DNA of 20,719 nt from positions 1-20,719 of the forward strand of contig MDYQ01000334.1 of NCBI GenBank assembly GCA_003024175.1. Direction: 5' to 3'. How positions within the stretch are numbered: position 1 is the stretch's first letter; each line of letters begins with the position of its first letter. This document shows positions 1 to 9,165 of this stretch, in pieces. Origin of the DNA: Planoprotostelium fungivorum. Its lineage: Eukaryota > Evosea > Variosea > Cavosteliida > Cavosteliaceae. The notes beneath the pieces are model-generated. The model worked only from the letters and a program-made list of their open reading frames with translations. It searched no databases and was not told the origin of the DNA. The position numbers were made by a program, and so were the translations under genes.

Positions 1-144
1 ATCACCCCGAAGACGATCACCCTCACCCAGGAGAAAGAGGTCACCATCACCGAGGAGGAGATCGACATCCCAGAGCAGGATGAGTACCTCACCCGTGAGA
101 GGAAGAAGTCCCTCTCCAAAGAAATAGAACAGATAAACCATTTC
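1..144 (+). CDS. 3' part of an unrecognised gene, cut by the left edge
   Basis: Frame 1 is open from the first base and reads as an acidic and basic hydrophilic stretch (Thr/Glu-rich, then RERKKSLSKEIEQ), with the C-ending codons (ACC, ATC, GAG, CTC) used by the neighbouring host genes. I do not recognise the protein. The frame stays open until a stop at 466-468, but beyond about 145 the composition stops looking coding, and that stop lies inside the first exon of the chitinase in another frame. The true end is therefore probably earlier, through an intron or a short last exon that I cannot place. The 3' border given is approximate. Confidence 0.4.
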
Positions 145-403
145 TTCATGATGATGGAGTCCACCTTACTAGAATGCGCAGCTGTTTCGCTATCCATATC
201 ACACCTTATGGAACACCGCATAGAGGAAGGGTGCTGTAATGGTAATCCCAGAACGCAGTTTGTCTCATCAACTGACGCGGAAGAGAAAGGGTGTTGGCAG
301 ACGCTCGACCTTTCCTTCGAAAGTTCTGAGATGCCTGAGTGTCACCGCCTGTCGTTTGTAGAAATGTATTCGGGGCCAGCATTCTTCGGGCAGCACAACA
401 AAG

Positions 404-2113
404 ATGAGGTCCACTCTCCTTCTCTTGGTCATTTCGGCTGTTGCCATCACTGTCCTTGCGGATTGTAACCCTCCTTGTGGGGCTGGCCTATGCTGCTCTA
501 AGGTCAGATCGGATGGAATATGTGATCGCTCTTCAACTCACACATAGACAGTGGGGCTACTGTGGATCAGGTGACGATTACTGTGGAGCTAGCTCCACCT
601 CTTCTTCCACCACTTCCTCTTCTTCCTCTTCCTCCTCCACTTCTGGTGGCACCACAGGCAACAACTGCAACCCTCCTTGCGGTGCTGGACAGTGCTGCTC
701 TCAGGTGAACTTTTTAATACTTTCCATCCTCTGACTCTCGGTAGTGGGGCTATTGCGGTTCCGGTGAAGAGTCTACTACATGATGTGTAGGTGTTAACGA
801 CTGACAGGCGATGCCTACTGTGGTTCTAGCTCCAGCTCCAGCTCTAGCTCTAGCTCCAGCTCTAGCTCCAGCTCTAGCTCCAGCACTAGTGGTGTCACCA
901 CCACTGGAAACTCAGGAACCTCAGGAATCTCTGGAGGTACCTCCACCACCGGTGGCGGTTCCACCGGAGCTCCCACCATCTCTGTGAGAGGAAGCTGGAA
1001 GATGATGATAGAACTAACTGGACTGTAGGGACCCAAGTATGTCATCTACATCGATGCCGCCGTCTCCTGGAGTGATATGGGCAAGGCCATGAATGTGCCC
1101 GGATACAGCAGCAAGAACAGATACAACTACATCATCTTGGCCTTCTGGCTCTCCTCTGGCCCCGCCGATATGGCCTTCGCCTGGTCCGCTTTAGGTCAGT
1201 TCCATCTCGATCACCATCAGAGATCCTGACTCATCACAGACGATGCCACCAAGACCACTTACCTCAACGCCTACCACAACGTGAGTGTATCGATGTGAAA
1301 GAGACTAAACAGAACAGGCTGGAATGAGAGTTGCGGTCTCTGCCTTTGGTGCCACAGAGTTCCCCACCACTGCCAACGCCGACCCCGTTGCCACCGCTCA
1401 GAAGTTCGCCTCTTTCGTCTCCTCCAACAGGTGCACATCATCATCATCCCATCACAGACACGGCACACATCCCCTGAACCAAATTGACCACCGACAGATT
1501 GGACGGAGCCGATGTTGATTACGAGGACTCCGATGCTTTCACCACCGGAAAGGGTGCCGCATGGTTGACCAGCTTCCAGAACACACTGAGAGGTGAGAGG
1601 AGAGAGAGAACGTCAAGTTAAGGATCTCAGCTGCCCTCCCCTCCCCTCAGTACACTATCTCCCACGCTCCTCAGGGTCCCTACTTCAAGAACGGACAATA
1701 CCCCGACAACGCATACCTCACCCTCCACAAGAACAGCGGAGACGGTATCGACTTCTACAACGTTCAATTCTACAACCAGGGTAGCACCACCTGTGAGTCA
1801 CCCGAGAGAACGCACCGTCTGACTCGTTGTAGATGCCACCTGTGACACTCTTCTGAACCACGCCGACGGATGGTCCACGAACACTGCCGTCTTCGAGTTG
1901 GTTTCCCAGGGAATTCCCCAGCAGAAGATCGTCATCGGTAAGCCAGTCACTCAGGGAGATGCCTACAACACTGGATTCATGAATGCTGGTGATCTGGCCA
2001 ACTGTGGAAAGCAGGCCAAGGGTCAGGGCTGGAACGGTGGTTTCATGGGATGGCAGTTCTCTCACGATGCCGATGGATCCTGGATCAACACCCTCGCCGC
2101 ATCTCTCGATTAA
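404..2113 (+). CDS. Secreted GH18 chitinase with two hevein-type chitin-binding domains
   Basis: Ten exons join in phase: 404-502, 552-704, 745-763, 808-983, 1029-1194, 1240-1280, 1318-1430, 1498-1592, 1631-1792, 1833-2113, giving 434 residues. Residues 1-19 form a signal peptide (MRSTLLLLV, cleavage after VLA), so the enzyme should be secreted or enter the endolysosomal path. Two hevein domains (about 21-45 and 72-96; CNPPCGAG.CCS then WGYCGSG) bind chitin and are separated by Ser/Thr linkers; a second poly-Ser linker leads to the catalytic domain. The GH18 motif DxxDxDxE is intact at about 258-265 (DGADVDYE), with the catalytic Glu at 265. The motifs YTISHAPQGP and a late GWNGGFMGWQ fit fungal-like GH18 endochitinases. 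The likely role is to digest fungal walls as food, or to remodel the cyst wall. The ATG at 404 is the only start in front of the signal peptide. Confidence 0.9.
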
Positions 2114-2704
2114 ATTGTTCTAATACATCTACGAATGTCTTTTATTCATCATTCGTTTCACGGCTCAAGATGACACACAGTGCGTCTGTTCATGGTGTTG
2201 GTCTTTCTCAGATGAACCAACTTGGTGTTCCTTATTCTACATATCAAACTGAGATAGTTTGTTCATCATCATCTCTCGAGTGAGATCCATGCAAGGTGGG
2301 TAAATTGGGATCCGTCATCTTCTACCGACCATGCATGACCACCGTTTTATGTGAAATGCAGTTACAACTTAACTCCATCACTCAGAAATCCTTGAGCCAG
2401 ACTGGACAACAAACCTGAACTTGGAGTGGGGAAAACAAACAACACTCCTGAGCCAACGATACAAAGCACAAGTAGGAATCGTGATGAAACAGAAGGAGCT
2501 GTTGTGTCACCCAAACTGGTCCACCCAGTCTGAATAAAGCGTGTACAGAGCGTATGAACGCTTACAAATGTATTGCAGAGGATCTCCAAACAGAACACGG
2601 GAGAACATTCGTGGAGTGAGTTGTAGAGAAATGCGCTAATATTCCCTTTTCTTTATTGTGATGTAGTTCTTCCATTTCGACGTTGTGGAAAACATAAAAT
2701 CAAG
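2114..2704. other. Intergenic stretch between chitinase and DCP2
   Basis: About 590 bp without a supportable gene. It must hold the 3' end of the chitinase transcript and the DCP2 promoter. The only structure I can point to is one copy of the dispersed repeat (2520-2650, minus orientation). Short open frames here have no protein character. I see no tRNA-like boxes. Confidence 0.6.
2520..2650 (-). repeat. Dispersed repeat, copy 1
   Basis: On the minus strand this segment matches 14290-14428 over about 130 bp at roughly 80 percent identity by eye, including AAAAGGG.ATATTA, TTTCTCTACAACTC, GTGTTCTGTTTGG, CATTTGTAAGCGTTC and CTGGGTGGA. It lies in the spacer upstream of DCP2. No terminal inverted repeats or polymerase III boxes are evident, so the class is unknown. 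Confidence 0.8.
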
Positions 2705-4666
2705 ATGCAAGCAACAGAGACAAGATTAGTATTCAACGAAGTTCTAGAGGACTTAGCCAGTCGGTTCATCATCAATTTGCCGAGTGAGGAACTGCAATCT
2801 TTGGAACGAATCGGTTTTCATTTGGAAGCCGCCCACTGGTAATTGTCATATCTCAAAACGGGATCCTTTTTCTCACAAGAACAGGTTCTACGATGATTTC
2901 TATCGTGAAAGAGATAGAACTCTTCCCGCAGTTAACATGAAAGAATTTGCCAGAAGCAGTACGCATCCATACACTTCGAATCGTCTTCTAATGAGTGCCA
3001 GTGTTCTCGAGTTGTCCTCTCCTGAGACCATTCTTAAACCAATATTCAGTCGATGAGATATTGGCCACTTTCACCCATTATAAGAGTGAGAATTTGCACG
3101 ATTTCAGAAAGAGCTGAGAGATGAACAGCTCGAGTTCCCGTGTGTGGAGGGATTATATTAAATCCCGAGATGGACAAGGTACTATTGGTCAAAGGATGGA
3201 GTAGCAGGGCCAGTTGGGGATTCCCCAAAGGAAAAATCAATCAGAACGAGAGAGAAGTGGATTGTGCCGTGCGAGAGGTGTGACACGCAGCATCATCACA
3301 CAGAGAAGAATGACACAGATAGGTGTACGAAGAGACGTCATTAGATCTAACGGGAATGCTACGAGAGGAGGACGTCATAGAGATCACCACTAGGGAGCAG
3401 CGAGTTTGTCTCTTTCTCGTCGCTGGAATTGATGAGTCTACAAAATTCTTCCCTAGAACGAGGAAAGAGATCAGTGTGAGTGTTCAAGTAGTCCATTCGA
3501 GCTCAATGTCTGGTAGAAAATCGAATGGATACCTCTCAACGAACTACCCTCCAACTATAGTAGTATAAGAGACGTTCCCACTGCTTCAGGGAAGAGCTTG
3601 AATAATTTCTGGCTCATCATCCCATTCATACAGTGAGTTCTTTCATCCGTGTGTGATGATCGTGAGTGTGTATCACTTATCACAATATCTCGTCATCGCA
3701 TATCTCACGTTCACATGAAATGTGACTCTTGAGACAGAAAGATCAAAAAATGGGTGGAGAAGAAGAAGAAGATGGAGAGAAAGAAGACAGGTCAGAGGAG
3801 CAGAGGGAGAGGAGAGACCACACAGGAACAACCTGATACCATGCAGAGACTGATCGCCACACAACACATTTCCCCCAATGGTGCGTTACTCATCCCTTCA
3901 CTGAGTGACACGTATAAGGCGATCGTATGATCTCTGTGGAGCAGTACACCACGGCACAATATTCAGAACAGACGAGAGACGAAGGTGAAGACAGATGAAT
4001 CGATGTGAACAGAAGAGGCTGATGAGATGGATAGGGGTGTCACTGATGGACAAACTGACCAATGCATTTGCCGTCTATGGAATGCAGCAGCAACAGATGA
4101 TGAACGATCCTTATCCGATCATGCCCCCACCACCACTCCAAGCCATCACAGCTGAGAGCCTAGAGAGAGAAGTGTGAGTCGAAGCATCTACACTGCCTCT
4201 CATCTCCCTAGTCTACCACTGGCGGCCATCCAGAGTCAGCACGTCATCATGGAGAATGGAGACATCTACCGCTCCGAATCCATCCTACAGACTCATCCGG
4301 CAGCCACAGAAGAAGGTGAAGCCTCGTCCTCTCACTCGACTCATCCTCTCAGCTCGAGGATTCGACCTCTTGAAATTGTTGAAGAATAACGGACAGAACC
4401 ACGAACGAGAGACAGGGACAGTGACCATCACTCCCATGGAAGAGGAGAGTCACAACTACTCCTCTCTATCGGATGGACTGAAGGCTCTACTGCACGTACC
4501 CATACATCCCACACAAGAGTCCACCATCTCTGGGCCTCCTTTGACCTCTGAAGACGAAAAGATGGAGAGGAACGAGCCACCCCTCCATGGAGTAGACCCG
4601 TGGATTCGTTTCAGATTCAGCCGAGAGGACATCTTCAGGCACATTACTGGTGCACAAGTGTCATAG
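2705..4666 (+). CDS. DCP2: mRNA-decapping enzyme 2 (DCP2), Nudix hydrolase
   Basis: DCP2 removes the m7G cap of mRNA in cytoplasmic P-bodies, starting 5'-3' decay. Clear exons: 2705-2838, 2885-2958, 3050-3085, 3129-3277, 3323-3475, 3517-3632, 3738 to about 3924, 4013-4173, 4212-4315, 4353-4666. A possible tiny exon at 3967-3984 and the end of exon 7 are unsure. The protein is about 480 residues. The N-terminal regulatory domain shows the family's SRFIINLP and HWFYDDFYRE; the Nudix box at about 116-138 reads GKINQNE then REVYEET, with all catalytic Glu present but Ser where most Nudix boxes have the late Gly. A Lys-rich helix (KIKKWVEKKKKM) follows as in box B. The tail is disordered, with a Gln/Pro stretch, and ends in WIRFRFSREDIF, like the conserved C-terminal FxFD motif of animal DCP2. 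It converges with FAM21, 90 bp away. Confidence 0.9.
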
Positions 4667-4756
4667 TGATGAAAGATAAAGAGATTGCTGTTGGTTTTCC
4701 ACACCCTTGGGTTCATAATGATCATGTAAGATGAATATCCTTGACATCTATTTATC

Positions 4757-7700
4757 TCAATCAAATATGCTCGGAGCTGCGGCCTTCTTCTTCTTCGCTG
4801 CAGCTTTCTTGGGTGCCGCTGGTTCATCATCGAAGATGCTTGCAGCTGCTTTGGCTGCCACCTTCTTCGTTACACCTCCCTTCTTTCCTGCCTTGCTTGT
4901 GGTCTCTACACCCTTGCTCTCCTCTGGTACAGCAGCCTCTGTCTCTGTGGCCAGAGGTTTAGGCTCTTCAACTGTCGTCTCCTTTGGTTTCTCTTCGATC
5001 GTTGTGTGTGCAGTCGGGACGATTGGCTGTTCGATTGGCTTATCGATCGGCTTGTCAAGCACCGAGACTGCCTTAGGTGTGGGCTTGGCTGCAGGTTCGT
5101 CGAAGAGGGAAGTAGTGTTCGGTGCATGTTTGCCAGTAGATTCCTCAAAGAGAGAGGTAGCTTTAGGTGTGGGTTTTGCTGCAGGCTCTTCGAAGAGAGA
5201 AGTAGCCTTTGGTGCTGGCTGAGCAATTGGTTCATCAAAGAGTGAAGTGGCCTTTGATGGCTTGGAAGCTGGTTCATCAAAGAGAGAGGTAGCTTTGGGG
5301 ATCGTCTTGCTCTTCGGCTCCTCAACGGTATTGCCCTTTGCTGTTGGCTCATCAAAGAGAGAGTTTGTCTTTGATGCTGGCTTGGCGATTGGATCGTCGA
5401 AGAGAGATGACGACTTGGCTGGAGACTTTGTGGGCTCCTCTGTCTTGAAATCACCAAAGAGGTTCGCCTTCTTGGGTGTGACCACTTTCTCTGCCTCGCC
5501 AAAAGGGTCGTCAAACAGTGAGCTCTTTGGAGATGCCTTGGGCTCATCGAAGAGAACGCTGCTCCTCTTTGGTGGATTCGTCTCCTCAGTCAGTGTGGGT
5601 TTCTTCTTCTGTCCACCTACTTCCTTTTTTCCTCTCGAGGGAAGTCTCCTTCCTGCGGCCGTCGGTCTCGACTTTGTCAGTGACGTCAGTCTCTCCTCGC
5701 TGGCCTCCGTTTCCTTCTGTTCTTCTCTCTCTTCCACCCTCACGGGCGGTGCACTGTTCCTTCTTTCTGCCTCTCCTCCTATTCACTCTTCAGGAAATCG
5801 ATGGTGAAGGGGGACTCACGTTCAATGGAGATGGAACGAGGCTTCGGTCCGGCACCGCCCATCATCTTAGTGGGATCTAATGCCAGCGATTTTTGCAGTG
5901 CAGCGATCTTCCCCACTGCCGTCTTCTTCTCTTCCTCTACCTTCTTGTCCTCTCCTCCCTTCTCTACTCTTTCATTCAGTTTATCGTCGGTGGATGGATG
6001 CAATTCAGTGTGCATTCCTTCGTATCTTCTCACCTGATACAGCACCAAAGGGGTCAGAGGTGGCTGCCGTCTTGGTGCCTAATGGATCCGCACTCTCTTC
6101 TCCAAAGAGTCCACTCTTCTTCAGGGCTCCTCCACTTGCTGTCTTTGGTTTCTCTTCGTCTCCCCCAAACAAGCTGGCCTTCTTAGCGGGTGCAGCCTTT
6201 GGCTTCTCCTCATCGTCTCCACCGAACAAGCTGGCCTTCTTGGTAGGTACGGTTGCCTTCGGTTTCTCTTCCTCATCGTCTCCACCGAACAGACTGACTT
6301 TCTTAGCTGGTGCAGGTGCTGCCTTTGGCTTTTCTTCCTCTTCGTCTCCACTGAACAAGCTACTCTTCTTAGCAGGTGCTGCCTTTGGCTTCTCCTCATC
6401 GTCTCCACCGAACAGACTGACTTTCTTGGCGGGTGAAGCCTTTGGCTGCTCTTCCTCATCTCCTCCAAACAAACTGACCTTCTTGGCTGGTGCTAATGTA
6501 GCCTTTGGCTTCTCCTCTTCGTCTCCACCGAACAAGCTGCTCTTCTTGGCGGCTGCTTTCGGCTTCTCTTCCTCATCATCGCCACCGAACAGACTGACCT
6601 TCTTAGCTTGTACTGGTGAAGCCTTCGGTTTCTCTTCCTCTTCGTCTCCACCAAACAAGCTGACCTTCTTGGCTGATGCGGCCTTTGGTTTCTCCTCTTC
6701 ATCGTCTCCACCGAACAAGCTGCTTTTCTTGGTTGCGGCTGCTTTGGGCTTCTCTTCCTCATCATCGCCACCGAACAAGCTGCTCTTCTTGGAGGGTGCT
6801 ACCTTTGGCTTCTCTTCCTCTTCGTCTCCACCAAACAGGCTGCCCTTCTTAGCAGGTGCTGCCTTCGGTTTCTCTTCCTCTTCGTCTCCACCGAACAAGC
6901 TGCTCTTCTTGGCTGATGTTGCCTTTGGCTTCTCCTCATCGTCTCCACCGAACAAGCTGCTCTTCTTCGGCGCCTCTGATTTAGGCTTCTCCTCCTCATC
7001 GTCTCCACCGAATAAGCTGACCTTCTTGGCGGGTGCTGCCTTTGGATTTTCTTCCTCTTGGTCATCTCCACCGAACAGACTACCCTTCTTGACGGGTGCC
7101 ACTGTCTTTGGCTTCTCCTCTTCGTCGTCTCCACCGAATAAGCTGACCTTCCTGGCTGATGCGGCCTTTGGTTTCTCCTCTTCATCATCTCCACCGAACA
7201 AGCTGCTTTTCTTGGTTGCGGCTGCTTTGGGCTTCTCTTCCTCTTCGTCTCCACCAAACAAGCTACCCTTCTTAGCAGGTGCAACCTTTGGCTTCTCTTC
7301 CTCATCATCGTCACCACCGAACAAACTGACTTTCTTGGCAGGTGCGGCTGCCTTCGGTTTCTCTTCTTCTTCGTCACCACCAAAGAGTGAAGGAGCCCTT
7401 TTAGTCTGTGGCTCTGATTCTTTGGCTGTCTCTGTCTGGGTGGATGTCTCCTTCATGGCGTCAGGTTCGATGAAAAGAGGATCATCACCTCATCCTCGGC
7501 AAAGAGGGAGCCTGACTTCTTGGGCTTACTCGAGAAGAGGTCATCATCATCTCCAGCAAAGAGAGAGAAGGCGGGTTTCTTCTTTCCCTTCTCTGCACCC
7601 TTGTCCTTTGCATCGTCAAAGAGGGAGCTCTTTGTCTTTCCAAAGAGATCTCCTGCTCAAATGAGCTCTTCTGTCCATGGAATTGACTCACCATCTTCAT

Positions 7701-8890
7701 CATCAAAAGTCAGCTTGGTGCGATTGGCTTTTGCCGCAGAGGATCCTCCAAAGAGGTCGTCTGAATCGTCGAATAAGTCTTTCTTCACTGGCTCTACTTC
7801 TTCCTCCTCTTCAATCCTCTCCACTCTCTCCACCTTCTCCTCTCTCTTCTCTTCTCCTTCCTTCTCTCCTTCTCTCTCTCCTTCTTCTTCCTTCTTGGTG
7901 GGCTTCTTTCCTGTGCCTCCCAGAGCCCTCGCCAGCTCATCACGGAAGTCCATGGGAGCCTCTTCTTCTTCTCTCTCTTCTTCTCCTCTCCTCTCTTCCT
8001 CTTCCTCTCCTCTCTCTTCTTCCTCTTCTGCTTCCTTCAGTGACAGAATAACACCGTGGCATCACCTCTTTGGTATCTCTTGCCCTCTGTGGGGAAGGGT
8101 GGAGGAGGTGGTGGGCCCTCTTCTTCTTCATCAGAGAAGTCACTCTCCTCTTCGATCTTCTCTTCAGCCACTCTGGGTTTCTCTTCGAAGATCTCAGGCT
8201 CTGGAAAGACGAGACCGCAGTAGTCGTCGCTCAAGAATTCTTCTGTGCCGATGACAGCAGGCAAGGGGAGCTTGTCGTATTCGCTCAACTCCTTGGCTGC
8301 CTTTGTCTTTTCGTCCGTACTACCTCCGTTCAATTCCTCCTCTTCGTTCTCTTCCTCATCGTCCAGAAAGTGAAAGAAGGCCAGAGACTGTGTTCCCAGT
8401 TGGAAGGCTCCAGTATATTTCTCAGCCAACGTCTGCTTGTCTTCATCGTCAACGAACTCAGATGTGCTTTTCTCTCCTCCGTTCATGTCGAGGTCATCTT
8501 CATACACTCTCTGTCCATTTTCAATAACTGAACGTTGATCTCAAATTTGTGAAACATGTGACCTGTAGACATTCGAAGGCTCACATTCTCGATGAACTGA
8601 ACATTGGAAAGCATGAGAAACTCATTAAACGTGTTGTTCACACGGATAGAGGCACCCTTTGTTTCGTACACCAGAGAATCTACTGAACTCTCTAAATCTT
8701 TCGTTCTTTTGATCAAATTAGAGGAGAAATTCTCCAGATAAGCAATCAACTGGTTGACATGTTAAACAAGATAGGCGTCAAGGTGAATCACCCCTAAATC
8801 AGAGTGGAGGGTCCATTGAGGAATCTCATCTCTCAAAGTGTCAGGGTTCCAATCTCCTGCAGGAGTCGTTAAATCAATGAGAGAGTCCAT
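4757..8890 (-). CDS. FAM21: WASH complex subunit 2 (FAM21) with expanded LF-motif arrays
   Basis: FAM21 is the tail subunit of the WASH complex, which drives Arp2/3 actin assembly on endosomes; its LFa motifs bind retromer VPS35 and its tail binds capping protein. Eight exons join in phase: 8792-8890, 8585-8749, 8066-8510, 7692-8027, 7489-7652, 6034-7450, 5820-5963, 4757-5766, giving about 1259 residues, near the human length. The head carries LIAYLENFSS, VYETKGASIRV, FNEFLMLSNVQFIENRVYEDD, closely matching the conserved WASH-binding head. Then come an acidic region, a Glu-rich low-complexity exon, about 21 copies of a unit like SLFGGDDEEEKPKAAPAKK, a GKIAALQKSLALDP motif, a basic stretch TKSRPTAAGRRLPSRGKK, ten units of the SLFDEP.AKP.PKAT kind, and a Lys/Ala tail ending SIFD. 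The start ATG at 8890 gives a head that begins like other FAM21 proteins. It shares a promoter with the synthetase gene. Confidence 0.88.
5080..5580 (-). repeat. Second array of about ten SLFDEP-type units in FAM21
   Basis: About ten coding units of roughly 45 bp or more with cores VLFDEP, SLFDDP, NLFGDF, SLFDEP or SLFEEP, spaced by Lys/Pro/Ala/Thr linkers. The units at the left are close to periodic (SLFDEPAAKPTPKAT type); those at the right are more irregular. The array is a different motif flavour from the SLFGGD array in the same protein. Confidence 0.85.
6070..7420 (-). repeat. Tandem array of about 21 LF-motif units in FAM21
   Basis: A coding array of imperfect units of about 57-69 bp, each encoding SLFGGD plus 3-5 acidic residues, KPK, a short Ala/Pro/Thr linker and KK. 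I counted 21 SLFGGD or SLFSGD cores plus a degenerate one (GLFGEE). Some neighbouring blocks are nearly the same in order (for example the pair ending in ATKKS then SA.KV occurs twice), which suggests growth by duplication of multi-unit blocks. Confidence 0.9.
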
Positions 8891-9165
8891 CCTTGTCTAT
8901 TCTCTTCGTGAAAGTAATGAGCCGATGCTCCGAGGTTTTCACTCTTGTGAAACGCACTTTTAATCCAAAATAAACAACCAACAAATGTGAATGATGTATG
9001 AGGCGACACCTAGATGCATACAGTGGCATGCATGGAAGTCAGATGCGATCATCCACGATCAACAGGCGGAGAATCCAACAAGAATAGACGTAAAATTAAC
9101 CAGAAGAAATAAGGGTTGTAGATGAGTTCCCTGCACCGTGATCACGCCATTTTTGTTCAGAGAGA
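8891..9165. promoter_or_regulatory. Divergent promoter region of FAM21 and cysteinyl-tRNA synthetase
   Basis: The two start codons are 275 bp apart on opposite strands, so this stretch must hold both promoters and both 5' leaders. I see no classical TATA box near either start. A near-palindrome CATACAGTGGCATGCATGG lies around 9017-9035. The assignment is from position only. Confidence 0.6.

Noticed and set aside
145-468. Continuation of the left-edge frame to its stop inside the chitinase gene
   Set aside because: Composition turns non-coding and the stop falls within another gene's signal-peptide exon.
815-1045. Minus-strand frame with a long run of alternating Leu and Glu
   Set aside because: Antisense of the poly-Ser linker of the chitinase.
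4731-5807. Plus-strand open frames with repeated GSSKREVA-type units
   Set aside because: Antisense of the SLFDEP array of FAM21; no start context or splice sites of its own.
5080-7420. CRISPR-like or satellite array
   Set aside because: The repeats are in frame, encode varied linkers and belong to an identified protein; there are no unique spacers of constant size.
5880-7664. A 594-residue plus-strand open frame rich in FGFSSSSPPNKL repeats
   Set aside because: It is the antisense shadow of the FAM21 repeat array; the periodic codons simply lack stops on the other strand. The minus-strand reading has FAM21 motifs at both ends and matching splice phases.
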